A model generated the notes under the pieces. The model ran no database searches and was not told where the DNA came from. It saw nothing but the letters and a program-made list of their open reading frames with translations. Shown piece by piece: positions 17,681 to 26,674 of a stretch of 64,000 nucleotides of DNA. This DNA is from Streptomyces sp. B1I3 (lineage in GTDB: Bacteria; Actinomycetota; Actinomycetes; Streptomycetales; Streptomycetaceae). The DNA lies in contig NZ_JAUSYD010000001.1 of NCBI RefSeq assembly GCF_030816615.1, forward strand, positions 3,162,001-3,226,000, in the 5' to 3' direction. Every line of letters starts with the position of its first letter. Within the stretch, counting starts at the first letter, position 1. Both the position numbers and the translations under genes were made by a program.

Positions 17681-18241
17681 GTGGCGGCCTCGCAGGAGAC
17701 CCCGCCGGAGCCCCGGGTTCCGGAACCAGTCTCGGTGAGCGGACGCGCGAGTGCCCACTCGAGCGGATTCGACCGCTTCAACACCTGGCCCGGCGGGCTC
17801 GCCGAGGCGGCCCTGCTGGAGTGCTGCGGCAGCCGGCGCTGGGCGCTGCGGCTGGCGGCCCACCGCCCGTACCCGGACCTCGGCGCCCTGCTCGCCGCCT
17901 CCGACGAGGCCGGTTACGACCTGGCGCCCGCCGACATCGCCGAGGCGCTCGCCGCCGAGAGTGCCCCCTGTCTGCACCACGCCGCGCCCCGCGCCGCGCA
18001 CCTGGCGCTCCAGGCCGCGCACGCCGCGTACGAGAGCCGCTTCGGCCACGTCTTCGTGATCTGCCTGGACGGCCTGCCGCCCTCCCAGCACGTGGACCAG
18101 GTGCTGGGAGCCATCCGCACCCGGCTGGCTCACGACCCGGACGAGGAGCGGGCCCTCACCGCGGAGGAGATGCGGCGACTCGCCCGGGCCCGCATCATCG
18201 AGCTGGTGACGGCGGCGGGCAGGGACCGGAGCCCGTTCTGA
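17681..18241 (+). CDS. OHCU decarboxylase-like protein
   Basis: Resembles 2-oxo-4-hydroxy-4-carboxy-5-ureidoimidazoline decarboxylase, the third step from urate to allantoin. Visible family features are a helical core, FNTWPG near the start, PYPDLGALLAAS and YESRFGHVFVICLDG. The usual HPxLG motif is altered to HRPYPDLG, so activity is uncertain and a diverged role is possible. The start is unclear: GTG at 17681 or 17735 lacks a ribosome-binding site, while in-frame CTG at 17591 has GAGGAG about 7 bp before it and would add 30 residues. It precedes the sdh operon by about 190 bp on the same strand. Confidence 0.7.
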   Translation: MAASQETPPEPRVPEPVSVSGRASAHSSGFDRFNTWPGGLAEAALLECCGSRRWALRLAAHRPYPDLGALLAASDEAGYDLAPADIAEALAAESAPCLHHAAPRAAHLALQAAHAAYESRFGHVFVICLDGLPPSQHVDQVLGAIRTRLAHDPDEERALTAEEMRRLARARIIELVTAAGRDRSPF

Positions 18242-18275
18242 CCCGTGGCACACGGTCCGCGATAGCCCGTCCGTG

Positions 18276-18297
18276 CTTCTTTGATTGCCTCTTTGAT
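18276..18297. promoter_or_regulatory. Direct repeat upstream of sdhC
   Basis: Two copies of CTTTGAT spaced 12 bp apart, about 135 bp before sdhC; a TACGAT -10-like box lies further on at 18340-18345. This could be a regulator site for the sdh operon. No known operator consensus is recognised. Confidence 0.35.
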
Positions 18298-18431
18298 CAC
18301 ACCGGAGGCCCCGCCGCCATGGAACCGACAATGCGTCGCTACGATGGCCGGGGCCGGTGGACCGTACCCGGCCGGGTCAGACCGACAGTCAAGCCGGCCG
18401 ACCCCAATCCCCGCTCCCGGAGGGTTCTTCC

Positions 18432-18812
18432 GTGCCGGCTGGAACGCTGTACCGCGGCCGGGAAGGCATGTGGTCCTGGGTGGCTCATCGAGTCACCGGT
18501 GTCCTCATTTTCTTCTTCCTGTTCGTACACGTCCTTGACACCGCCCTGGTGCGTGTCTCCCCCGAGGCGTACGACGATGTCGTGGCCACTTACAAGACCC
18601 CGCTCGTCGCGCTGCTCGAGTACGGCCTGGTGGCCGCGATCCTCTTCCACGCGCTGAACGGTCTCCGCATCGTCGCCGTGGACTTCTGGGCCAAGGGCGC
18701 GCGCTATCAGAAGCAGATGCTGTGGACCGTCCTGGGCATCTGGATCGTGCTGATGGTCGGGGCCCTGTACCCCGTCCTCGGTCACGCCGTACGCGAAGTA
18801 TTCGGGAGCTGA
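18432..18812 (+). CDS. sdhC: Succinate dehydrogenase cytochrome b556 subunit
   Basis: A 126-residue membrane anchor of complex II. It has three membrane segments ([57 protein letters not shown]). The motif [11 protein letters not shown] and the histidines in FVHVLD and ILFHALNG fit haem b and quinone binding in the SdhC family. GTG start at 18432 with GGAGG upstream; longer in-frame N-terminal sequence is not family-like. First gene of sdhCDAB; 5 bp before sdhD. Confidence 0.92.
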   Translation: MPAGTLYRGREGMWSWVAHRVTGVLIFFFLFVHVLDTALVRVSPEAYDDVVATYKTPLVALLEYGLVAAILFHALNGLRIVAVDFWAKGARYQKQMLWTVLGIWIVLMVGALYPVLGHAVREVFGS

Positions 18813-18817
18813 GGCCG

Positions 18818-19297
18818 ATGTCCACCGAGACACCTTCTTCCGCGATCGGCGACGTCGAGGGCGTAAGCCTGTACGACGTCGACAACCCGGCCCCGGTGAT
18901 CGAGCCCCCGCGCAAGCGCACGGGCAAGACCCCCAAGGGTTCGCGCACCAACTTCGAGATGTACGCCTGGCTCTTCATGCGCCTGTCGGGCATCGTGCTG
19001 GTCGTCCTCGTCATCGGTCACCTGCTGATCCAGCTCGTGCTGGACGGCGGCGTCTCGAAGATCGGCTTCGCCTTCGTGGCGGGCCGCTGGGCCTCGCCGT
19101 TCTGGCAGGTCTGGGACCTGGCGATGCTGTGGCTCGCCATGCTCCACGGCGCCAACGGCCTCCGTACGGTCATCAACGACTACGCCGAACGGGACAACAC
19201 CCGTTTCTGGCTGAAGATGCTCCTGTACACCGCCACGGTGTTCACCGTCCTGCTGGGCACGCTGGTGATCTTCACCTTCGACCCGAACATCCGCTAG
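18818..19297 (+). CDS. sdhD: Succinate dehydrogenase hydrophobic membrane anchor subunit
   Basis: A 159-residue second membrane anchor of complex II. A polar N-terminus of about 45 residues precedes three membrane segments; [16 protein letters not shown] and [16 protein letters not shown] carry the conserved Arg, His and haem-ligand histidines. Together with sdhC it anchors the catalytic dimer in the cytoplasmic membrane and reduces menaquinone. ATG after GAGG. It sits between sdhC and sdhA in a tight operon. Confidence 0.92.
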   Translation: MSTETPSSAIGDVEGVSLYDVDNPAPVIEPPRKRTGKTPKGSRTNFEMYAWLFMRLSGIVLVVLVIGHLLIQLVLDGGVSKIGFAFVAGRWASPFWQVWDLAMLWLAMLHGANGLRTVINDYAERDNTRFWLKMLLYTATVFTVLLGTLVIFTFDPNIR

Positions 19298-19326
19298 GCG
19301 CCGGGACAGAGGGACCAGAGGAAACC

Positions 19327-21081
19327 ATGCAGATCCACAAGTACGACACCGTCATCGTCGGCGCCGGCGGCGCCGGTATGCGCGCGGCCATCGAGTCGAC
19401 GAAGCGCAGCCGCACCGCCGTGCTGACGAAGCTCTACCCCACCCGCTCCCACACGGGCGCCGCGCAGGGCGGCATGGCCGCCGCGCTGGCGAACGTGGAG
19501 GAGGACAACTGGGAGTGGCACACCTTCGACACGATCAAGGGCGGCGACTACCTGGTCGACCAGGACGCCGCCGAGATCCTGGCGAAGGAGGCCATCGACG
19601 CCGTCCTCGACCTGGAGAAGATGGGCCTGCCGTTCAACCGCACGCCCGAGGGCCGCATCGACCAGCGCCGCTTCGGCGGTCACACCCGTAGCCACGGCGA
19701 GGCCCCGGTCCGCCGGTCCTGCTACGCCTCCGACCGCACCGGCCACATGATCCTCCAGACGCTGTACCAGAACTGCGTCAAGGAGGGCGTGGAGTTCTTC
19801 AACGAGTTCTACGTCCTGGACCTCCTGCTGCAGGACGTGGACGGGGTCAAGAAGTCCGCGGGCGTCGTCGCCTACGAACTGGCGACCGGCGAGATCCACG
19901 TCTTCCAGGCGAAGGCGATCATCTTCGCCTCCGGCGGCACCGGCAAGTTCTTCAAGGTGACGTCCAACGCCCACACCCTGACGGGTGACGGCCAGGCCGC
20001 CGCGTACCGCCGTGGCCTGCCGCTGGAGGACATGGAGTTCTTCCAGTTCCACCCGACGGGCATCTGGCGCATGGGCATCCTGCTGACGGAGGGCGCCCGT
20101 GGTGAGGGCGGCATCCTCCGCAACAAGGACGGCGAGCGCTTCATGGAGAAGTACGCGCCGGTCATGAAGGACCTCGCGTCCCGTGACGTCGTGTCCCGCT
20201 CCATCTACACGGAGATCCGTGAGGGCCGCGGCTGCGGTCCCGAGGGTGACCACGTCTACCTCGACCTCACGCACCTCCCGCCGGAGCAGCTGGACGCGAA
20301 GCTCCCGGACATCACCGAGTTCGCGCGTACGTACCTCGGTATCGAGCCCTACACGGACCCGATCCCGATCCAGCCGACCGCGCACTACGCCATGGGCGGC
20401 ATCCCGACCAACGTCGAGGGCGAGGTGCTGGCCGACAACACCACCGTCGTCCCGGGCCTGTACGCCGCCGGCGAGGTCGCCTGCGTCTCCGTGCACGGCG
20501 CGAACCGCCTGGGTACCAACTCGCTGCTCGACATCAACGTCTTCGGGCGCCGGTCGGGTATCGCCGCCGCCGAGTACTCCGCGAAGAACGACTACGTCGA
20601 GCTTCCCGAGAACCCGGCGCAGCTGGTCCAGGAGCAGGTCGAGCGGCTGCGCAACTCGACGGGCACCGAGCGCGTCCACACGCTCCGCCTGGAGCTGCAG
20701 GAGTGCATGGACGCCAACGTCATGGTGTTCCGCACCGAGCAGACCATCAAGACCGCGGTCGAGAAGATCGCCGAGCTGCGCAAGCGCTACCTCAACGTGT
20801 CCATCCAGGACAAGGGCAAGCGGTTCAACACCGACCTCCTCGAGGCCATCGAGCTGGGCAACCTGCTCGACCTGGCCGAGGTCATGGCGATCTCCGCGCT
20901 GGCCCGCAAGGAGTCCCGCGGCGGTCACTACCGCGAGGACTACCCGAACCGCGACGACGTCAACTTCATGCGCCACACCATGGCGTACCGCGAGGTCGCG
21001 GACGACGGCACCGAGTCGATCCGGCTCGACTACAAGCCGGTCGTCACGACCCGCTACCAGCCGATGGAGCGTAAGTACTGA
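19327..21081 (+). CDS. sdhA: Succinate dehydrogenase flavoprotein subunit
   Basis: A 584-residue flavoprotein that oxidises succinate to fumarate. The N-terminal FAD-binding Rossmann motif is [27 protein letters not shown] contains the region of covalent FAD attachment. Substrate and catalytic elements are [32 protein letters not shown] and [12 protein letters not shown]. Length is normal. The ATG follows AGAGGAAACC. The stop overlaps the sdhB start (TGATG), so the two catalytic subunits are co-translated. Confidence 0.97.
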   Translation: MQIHKYDTVIVGAGGAGMRAAIESTKRSRTAVLTKLYPTRSHTGAAQGGMAAALANVEEDNWEWHTFDTIKGGDYLVDQDAAEILAKEAIDAVLDLEKMGLPFNRTPEGRIDQRRFGGHTRSHGEAPVRRSCYASDRTGHMILQTLYQNCVKEGVEFFNEFYVLDLLLQDVDGVKKSAGVVAYELATGEIHVFQAKAIIFASGGTGKFFKVTSNAHTLTGDGQAAAYRRGLPLEDMEFFQFHPTGIWRMGILLTEGARGEGGILRNKDGERFMEKYAPVMKDLASRDVVSRSIYTEIREGRGCGPEGDHVYLDLTHLPPEQLDAKLPDITEFARTYLGIEPYTDPIPIQPTAHYAMGGIPTNVEGEVLADNTTVVPGLYAAGEVACVSVHGANRLGTNSLLDINVFGRRSGIAAAEYSAKNDYVELPENPAQLVQEQVERLRNSTGTERVHTLRLELQECMDANVMVFRTEQTIKTAVEKIAELRKRYLNVSIQDKGKRFNTDLLEAIELGNLLDLAEVMAISALARKESRGGHYREDYPNRDDVNFMRHTMAYREVADDGTESIRLDYKPVVTTRYQPMERKY

Positions 21082-21848
21082 TGGCTACCCCGACCCTGGA
21101 CAAGACCGACAAGGCCGAGGCGGGCTTCGCCGACACGCCCTACATCACGGCCACGTTCCGGATCCGCCGGTTCAACCCCGAGGTCTCCGACGAGGCCCAG
21201 TGGCAGGACTTCCAGATCTCGATCGACCCGAAGGAGCGTGTCCTCGACGCCCTTCACAAGATCAAGTGGGAGATGGACGGCACCCTGACGTTCCGCCGCT
21301 CCTGCGCGCACGGCATCTGCGGCTCCGACGCGATGCGGATCAACGGCAAGAACAGGCTCGCCTGCAAGACGCTGATCAAGGACATCAACCCGGAGAAGCC
21401 GATCACGGTCGAGGCCATAAAGGGCCTCACGGTCCTCAAGGACCTCGTGGTCGACATGGACCCGTTCTTCCAGGCCTACCGTGATGTCATGCCCTTCCTC
21501 ATCACCAAGGGCAACGAGCCGACGCGCGAGCGTCTGCAGTCCGCCGAGGACCGCGAGCGCTTCGACGACACCACCAAGTGCATCCTGTGCGCCGCGTGCA
21601 CGTCCTCGTGCCCGGTTTTCTGGAACGACGGGCAGTACTTCGGCCCGGCGGCCATCGTCAACGCGCACCGGTTCATCTTCGACTCGCGTGACGAGGGCGG
21701 CGAGCAGCGCCTGGAGATCCTCAACGACCGTGACGGTGTGTGGCGTTGCCGCACGACCTTCAACTGCACGGACGCCTGCCCCCGTGGCATCGAGGTCACC
21801 AAGGCGATCCAGGAAGTGAAGCGCGCGCTCATCACCCGCCGCTTCTGA
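21081..21848 (+). CDS. sdhB: Succinate dehydrogenase iron-sulfur subunit
   Basis: A 255-residue electron-transfer subunit. The N-terminal ferredoxin domain binds [2Fe-2S] through SCAHGICGSDAM and the later RLAC; the C-terminal domain binds the [4Fe-4S] and [3Fe-4S] clusters through CILCAACTSSCP and CRTTFNCTDACPRGI. All cluster cysteines are present. It passes electrons from SdhA to the membrane anchors. Last gene of the operon, followed by a strong hairpin. Confidence 0.97.
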   Translation: MATPTLDKTDKAEAGFADTPYITATFRIRRFNPEVSDEAQWQDFQISIDPKERVLDALHKIKWEMDGTLTFRRSCAHGICGSDAMRINGKNRLACKTLIKDINPEKPITVEAIKGLTVLKDLVVDMDPFFQAYRDVMPFLITKGNEPTRERLQSAEDRERFDDTTKCILCAACTSSCPVFWNDGQYFGPAAIVNAHRFIFDSRDEGGEQRLEILNDRDGVWRCRTTFNCTDACPRGIEVTKAIQEVKRALITRRF

Positions 21849-21865
21849 CCCACGAGTTGCGGGAC

Positions 21866-21906
21866 AGGCCCCGTTTTCCGCACCGACTGTGCGGAAGGCG
21901 GGGCCT
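21866..21906 (+). terminator. Terminator after sdhCDAB
   Basis: Hairpin with arms AGGCCCC...TTCCGCAC and GTGCGGAA...GGGGCCT around a CGACT loop, followed by CTTG. It begins 17 bp after the sdhB stop and should end the sdh transcript. Confidence 0.8.
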
Positions 21907-22021
21907 CTTGGTGCGTCCGGCGTGCCGGGAAGGTACGGTCATGCGGAGCCGGTCACCGGTTCGCCTCTTCCGGCGCAGCACGGCACGGGAGCAGAAGGCT
22001 TGATGGAGAACGGGGAACGTT

Positions 22022-22612
22022 GTGAGCGATCCGAATCCGTACGCGGACGACTCATACAAGTGGGGCCCGCCCCAGCCGCCGGGCAGCCCGCCCACGATGC
22101 CGGACGGCCAGGGATACGGCTACCCCGCGCCGGGCGCCGCCCCGGGGTACGGCTACCCGCAGCCGCTCCCCGACTCCGCCGCCCAGCCCGGCCCCGGTTA
22201 CGGCTACCCGGGGCCCGGACAGCCCACCGAGCCCGGCTTCAACCTGCCGGTGCAGCACGGGGGCGGCAGCGTGCCGATGCTCTCCTTCGGTGACATCACC
22301 GTCATGAACGACGGCATCGTGACCCCCTCCGGGACGATGCCCCTCAAGGGGGCGGTGTGGACGGCGACCGACATGTCGCGCACCGAGGAGAAGATCCCGA
22401 CCGTGGGCATCGTGCTCGCCATCGTGTTCGCCCTCTTCTGTCTGATCGGCCTGCTCTTCCTGCTGATGAAGGAGAAGAGGACGACGGGCTTCGTCCAGGT
22501 CACGGTGACGAGCGGCGGCCGGCACCACTCGACGATGATCCCGGCGACGGGTCCGGAGACCTTCCAGATGGTCATGGCGCAGGTCAACACCGCGCGGTCG
22601 ATGAGCGCCTGA
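22022..22612 (+). CDS. Single-pass membrane protein with Pro/Gly/Tyr-rich N-terminus
   Basis: A 196-residue protein of unknown function. Residues 1-75 are low-complexity (repeated GYGYP and PGP), a form common in Streptomyces membrane proteins. A folded part (FGDITVMNDGIVTPSGTMPL) follows, then one membrane segment (VGIVLAIVFALFCLIGLLFLL) and a short polar domain of about 45 residues with HHSTMIPATG. GTG start. Transcribed separately from sdhB because of the intervening terminator; it is about 80 bp upstream of the TetR gene. Confidence 0.75.
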   Translation: MSDPNPYADDSYKWGPPQPPGSPPTMPDGQGYGYPAPGAAPGYGYPQPLPDSAAQPGPGYGYPGPGQPTEPGFNLPVQHGGGSVPMLSFGDITVMNDGIVTPSGTMPLKGAVWTATDMSRTEEKIPTVGIVLAIVFALFCLIGLLFLLMKEKRTTGFVQVTVTSGGRHHSTMIPATGPETFQMVMAQVNTARSMSA

Positions 22613-22691
22613 GCCGGAGCCGGACCCGGGCGCGGCCCCTCCGCCGCCGGGTGCCGGATCCGGCGGTGGATCTCCCGGATAGCCTGGGGCC

Positions 22692-23477
22692 GTGGCGAAG
22701 GACGAGAACGACCCCCCGGCTCCGGACGCGGTGGAACAGGCCGGAGACGACCGGCCGGCCAAGGCACCCAAGAGTGAGCAGACCCGCACGCTGATCCTGC
22801 GTACCGCACTGCGCCTCTTCGAGGAGCGGGGCTACGACCGCACGACAATGCGGGCCGTCGCCCAGGAGGCGGGGGTCTCCGTGGGGAACGCGTACTACTA
22901 CTTCGCCTCGAAGGAACACCTGGTCCAGGGCTTCTACGACCGGATCGCCGCCGAGCACGAGGCGGCCGTCCGCCCGGTCCTGGCCGGCGACCCGGACCTG
23001 GCCGTACGCATCCGCGGGGTGTTGCTCGGCTGGCTGGACGTGGCCGGGCAGTACCACCGCTTCGGGGCCCAGTTCTTCAAGAACGCCGCCGACCCGGACA
23101 GCCCGCTCTCGCCGTTCTCCGACGAGTCGGTCGCCGCCCGCGAGGCCGCCGTCTCGATCCACCGGCGGTGCCTGGCCGGGGCGTCCACCCGGCCCGATCC
23201 GGAACTCGAGGAGTCGCTGCCGCAGTTGCTGTGGCTGATGCAGATGGGCCTGGTGCTCTTCTGGGTCCACGACCGGTCCGAGGGCGCGGAACGCAGCCGT
23301 CGGCTCGTCGAGCGCACGGCGCCTCTGGCCGCACGGGCGATCGCGCTCTCCCGTTTCCGGGTGCTGCGCCCGCTCGTGCGTCAGCTTCACGGCGTACTGG
23401 TGGAGTTCATGCCCGCCGCGACCTCGCGCCCGTCGGGAGCGACCTCGCGCCCGTCGGCCGGCACCGGGCCCGGCTGA
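22692..23477 (+). CDS. TetR family transcriptional regulator
   Basis: A 261-residue repressor-type protein. The helix-turn-helix is at about residues 36-82: LILRTALRLFEERGYDRTTM, then AVAQEAGVSVGNAYYYFASK. The C-terminal ligand domain (about 85-235) has no recognisable ligand signature. The last 20 residues hold a small repeat (TSRPSGATSRPS). The GTG has no Shine-Dalgarno site; TAGCCT at 22680-22685 is placed for a leaderless transcript. Targets are unknown; neighbours are the membrane protein upstream and a convergent metallophosphoesterase. Confidence 0.85.
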   Translation: MAKDENDPPAPDAVEQAGDDRPAKAPKSEQTRTLILRTALRLFEERGYDRTTMRAVAQEAGVSVGNAYYYFASKEHLVQGFYDRIAAEHEAAVRPVLAGDPDLAVRIRGVLLGWLDVAGQYHRFGAQFFKNAADPDSPLSPFSDESVAAREAAVSIHRRCLAGASTRPDPELEESLPQLLWLMQMGLVLFWVHDRSEGAERSRRLVERTAPLAARAIALSRFRVLRPLVRQLHGVLVEFMPAATSRPSGATSRPSAGTGPG

Positions 23478-23623
23478 CCCCCGGGTCCGGCTGCCGTCAC
23501 GCCCCGCCGACGCCGGGTCCGGCCGGCTGCCGTCGGATCCGGCGCTTTCCGTGGTCACGCGGGCAGCCCGCAGTCCGTGGTCACGCGGTCCCGCGGTCCC
23601 GCGGTCGAGGGAGCCGTGGCCGC

Positions 23624-25012
23624 TCAGGCCTGGCGGGAGGCGAGTTCCACCACGGTGATGTCGGAGGGCGCACCCACCCGCACGGGCGGGCCCCAGGCGC
23701 CCGCGCCACGCGACACGTAGAGCTGTGTGTCGCCGTAGCGTTCGAGCCCGGCGACCGTGGGATTGGCCAGCTCGGCCAGCAGGTTGCCCGGCCAGAGCTG
23801 CCCGCCGTGCGTGTGGCCGGAGAGCTGGAGGTCCACGCCGTACTCGACGGCGTCGTCGATCACGACGGGCTGGTGCGCGAGCAGGACGGAGGCACGGTCG
23901 CGGTCCCGGTCGCCGAGCGCGCGCCCGAAGTCCGGGCCCTGGCCCTCGCTCTCGCCCGCGACGTCGTTGACCCCCGCGAGGTCGAACCCGCCGATCTCGA
24001 CCCGGGCGTTCTCCAGCGGGTGCAGCCCCAGTTCGCGTACGTGGTCCACCCACTCGGCCGCACCGGAGAAGTACTCGTGGTTGCCGGTGACGAAGTAGCT
24101 GCCGTGGCGGGCCTCGAGCCCGGCCAGCGGTTCGGCGGCGGAGCCCAGGTCGGCGACGGACCCGTCGACGAGGTCCCCGACGACGGCGACCAGGTCGGGC
24201 TGTGCCGCGTTGATCGCGTCGACGATGCGCCGGGTGTGGGCCCGTCCCAGGATGGGGCCGAGGTGGATGTCACTGACGACGGCGATCCGGAAGCCGTGCG
24301 CGGAGCGCGGCAGTTTCGCGAGCGGGACGGTGATCCGCTTCGTCCGGGGGCCGCGCAGCACTCCGTAGGTCCCGTACCCGACGGTGCCGAGCCCGGCGAC
24401 GGCGGCTGCGCCGCCGACGGCGCGGGCGACGAACAGCCGCCGCGTGGGACCGGCGGCGGCCGGGGCCGCGGGGCCCTGCCCACCGGACGGGACGTCCGTA
24501 CGGGTACCGGCTGCGGGCGCGGTGCCGCCGCGTGCGCCGGCGACGGCGTCCGTGGCCGCAACAGCCCCCGCACCGGCGCCGGCACCGGCGCCCGCGCCGG
24601 CAACGGCACCGGCGCCCGCGTCGGCCGTGCTCGCCGCCGTGTCCGCCGCGGGCTCCGGGGCCGTCCCGGCCACCCGGCGGGCCGTGACCCTGTGGAGCAC
24701 GGGGCGTACGGCCTCACCGACGAGCAGAGCCAGCGTCAGGTACAGGAGCGCGGCCAGCCACAGGAAACCCGGCCAGGCCAGCACCTGCTGCACCACGAAG
24801 GGAAGACCCGTACGGCTCGACACGAGGGCGCCGACGCTCAGGAGCGGCAGGACGAACGCGGCGACCGTGCCGGCGCGGCGTGCGAGGCTGCCCGGGGCCG
24901 TCGTGTCACCGATCAGCCTGCGCCACACATAGCGGTGCACGCCGACGAGCAGCGCGAGGACCGCGACCGCCACCCCTGCGAAGACCACGATCACGTACGC
25001 TCCCCCGCCCAC
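23624..25012 (-). CDS. Membrane metallophosphoesterase
   Basis: A 462-residue calcineurin-like phosphoesterase with an N-terminal membrane region of about four segments (residues 1-100) and a long Ala/Gly-rich linker (about 120-190, with an AGAGAGAGAG run). After TRRLFVARAVGG and another hydrophobic stretch comes the catalytic domain: VVSDIHLG, VVGDLVDG, TGNHEYF, LAHQP and SGHTHGGQ, giving all metal ligands of the YkuE/YaeI type. Such enzymes act on nucleotides or lipid-linked phosphates at the envelope; the substrate here is unknown. It is convergent with the TetR gene and 44 bp downstream of a small membrane protein gene on the same strand. Confidence 0.88.
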   Translation of the reverse strand: MGGGAYVIVVFAGVAVAVLALLVGVHRYVWRRLIGDTTAPGSLARRAGTVAAFVLPLLSVGALVSSRTGLPFVVQQVLAWPGFLWLAALLYLTLALLVGEAVRPVLHRVTARRVAGTAPEPAADTAASTADAGAGAVAGAGAGAGAGAGAVAATDAVAGARGGTAPAAGTRTDVPSGGQGPAAPAAAGPTRRLFVARAVGGAAAVAGLGTVGYGTYGVLRGPRTKRITVPLAKLPRSAHGFRIAVVSDIHLGPILGRAHTRRIVDAINAAQPDLVAVVGDLVDGSVADLGSAAEPLAGLEARHGSYFVTGNHEYFSGAAEWVDHVRELGLHPLENARVEIGGFDLAGVNDVAGESEGQGPDFGRALGDRDRDRASVLLAHQPVVIDDAVEYGVDLQLSGHTHGGQLWPGNLLAELANPTVAGLERYGDTQLYVSRGAGAWGPPVRVGAPSDITVVELASRQA

Positions 25013-25056
25013 CCTCTGAAATTCGCCCGTCCGCGTTCACTCGTCGGCCGGGGGTG

Positions 25057-25302
25057 TCATGCGCTCTCGCGCCGCAATGCCCTGACGCCACGGAACCCGA
25101 TGACCCCGACGGCCGTCCCCAGAAGAAACGACGTGATGGCGAGCAGCAGGTGGACCCAGAAGTACGCGGTCGGGTCGCCGGCGTCGTCGAAGGCGAGCCC
25201 GCTGCCGTCCTTCCACAGGTTCTTGACGAAAGTGACCCAGATGAACCAGCTCCACACCCCGAAGGCGAGCAGGAACCAGGAAACGGGGCGGCTGAGCTTC
25301 AT
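25057..25302 (-). CDS. Small membrane protein (SCO4848 family)
   Basis: An 81-residue protein with two membrane segments: VSWFLLAFGVWSWFIWVTFV near the N-terminus and VHLLLAITSFLLGTAVGVIG near the C-terminus, joined by a polar loop (KDGSGLAFDDAGDPTAY). It matches the small family named after S. coelicolor SCO4848, recognised from memory; function unknown. ATG at 25302 is chosen because it starts at the conserved MKLSRPVSW; an extended in-frame reading is a shadow. It precedes the metallophosphoesterase gene and diverges from the carboxypeptidase gene. Confidence 0.8.
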   Translation of the reverse strand: MKLSRPVSWFLLAFGVWSWFIWVTFVKNLWKDGSGLAFDDAGDPTAYFWVHLLLAITSFLLGTAVGVIGFRGVRALRRESA

Positions 25303-25423
25303 GGCATCAGTATCGCCGCCACGCCCGGGGCCGGTCGCGCGGGGTGGGCTGTACCGGCGGTATGCACGGCGGGTCAAGCCATCCGGGTCTCTGTCCTCGT
25401 CAACGCCCTGTACGTTTTCGACC

Positions 25424-26674
25424 GTGCCTGCTCTGAAAAAGACCGCATTGACGGTCCTCTCTGCCGCGTTGCTGTCCGTATGTGTCATCAGCCCCGGAGT
25501 GGCGGCCGACAAGGACAAGACCGACGACCAACAGCCGAAGCCGCCCGGCCGGATGTCGACCGTGGGCGGCGGGCGACTGGGCCAGGTGGGCACCCAGGTC
25601 GATCTCGGCCCCGGCGCGCCGGTCCTGCCCAAGGGCCTCACCGGCCGGTCGTGGATCGTCGCGGACGCGGAGAACGGCCAGGTGCTCGCCTCGCACAACG
25701 CCCACTGGCGGCTGCCACCGGCCTCCACCCTGAAGATGCTCTTCGCGGACACGGTCCTTCCCGCCCTGCAGCCGAAGAGCATGACCCACACGGTGACCGA
25801 GAGGGAACTCGCCGGTATCGGCGCGGGCAGCAGCCTGGTGGGCCTCAAGGAGGACCACACCTACACCGTCCACGACCTGTGGCTCGGGGTGTTCCTCCGC
25901 TCCGGCAACGACGCGGTGCACGTGCTGTCCTCGATGTACGGCGGCGTCGACGCGACGGTCGCTGCGATGCAGCGCCACGCCGAGGAACTGCAGGCACTCG
26001 ACACGACGGTCGTCTCGCCCGACGGCTACGACGCCCCCAACCAGGTCTCCAGCGCCTACGACCTGACGCTGTTCGCCCGGAGCGGGCTGCAGAAGGCGGA
26101 CTTCCGCGAGTACTGCGCGACGGCCACCGCGGAGTTCCCCGGCGAGCAGAAGAAGGGCAAGAAGCGCGAGAGCTTCGAGATCCAGAACACCAACAGGCTG
26201 ATCACCGGGGACATCGGGGTGGACCCGTACCAGGGCATCGCGGGGGTCAAGAACGGCTACACGACGCACGCGGGGAACACCTTCACCGGAGTCGCCGAAC
26301 GCAACGGCAAGGTGCTGCTCGTCACCGTCATGAACCCGTCGTCCGACGTGAGTCACGCCGTGTACAAGGAAGCGGCCGGTCTGCTGGACTGGGGCTTCTC
26401 GGCGAGCGGCAAGGTGACGCCGGTCGGCGAGCTGGTGCCGCCGAAGTCCGCCGAGACCGGGACCGGCAAGGGGGCCCAGCCCACCGGCGAGGACACGGCC
26501 CCCGGCGACGCGGCCACGCAGGTCGCCGCGGCGCGCCCCGCCGGGGGGTCCGGCGGGGCCTGGATCGCGCTGTCGGTCGCCTGCGGGCTGCTGGTGGTCC
26601 TGGCCGGCGGGGTCTTCCTGGTCAACCGGCGCTGGCCGCTGCCGGACCTGGTGCGCCGTCTGCCTCGTCGCTGA
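25424..26674 (+). CDS. D-alanyl-D-alanine carboxypeptidase (peptidase S11), membrane-anchored
   Basis: A 416-residue low-molecular-mass penicillin-binding protein that trims the terminal D-Ala of peptidoglycan pentapeptides. Signal peptide at 1-28. Catalytic motifs: STLK with Ser101 and Lys104, SGN at 160-162, and KNG (276-278) in place of the usual KTG, a common variant. A C-terminal membrane segment (IALSVACGLLVVLAGGVFLV) and basic tail anchor it. The GTG at 25424 lacks a Shine-Dalgarno site and TACGTT lies at 25411-25416, suggesting a leaderless mRNA. Its 3' end overlaps the convergent BrkB-like gene by 53 bp. Confidence 0.92.
   Translation: MPALKKTALTVLSAALLSVCVISPGVAADKDKTDDQQPKPPGRMSTVGGGRLGQVGTQVDLGPGAPVLPKGLTGRSWIVADAENGQVLASHNAHWRLPPASTLKMLFADTVLPALQPKSMTHTVTERELAGIGAGSSLVGLKEDHTYTVHDLWLGVFLRSGNDAVHVLSSMYGGVDATVAAMQRHAEELQALDTTVVSPDGYDAPNQVSSAYDLTLFARSGLQKADFREYCATATAEFPGEQKKGKKRESFEIQNTNRLITGDIGVDPYQGIAGVKNGYTTHAGNTFTGVAERNGKVLLVTVMNPSSDVSHAVYKEAAGLLDWGFSASGKVTPVGELVPPKSAETGTGKGAQPTGEDTAPGDAATQVAAARPAGGSGGAWIALSVACGLLVVLAGGVFLVNRRWPLPDLVRRLPRR

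Noticed and set aside
23168-26674. Open frame of 1168 residues covering TetR end to carboxypeptidase
   Set aside because: Only the part from 25424 has family motifs; the upstream part lies opposite the metallophosphoesterase gene and is Arg/Pro-rich shadow sequence.
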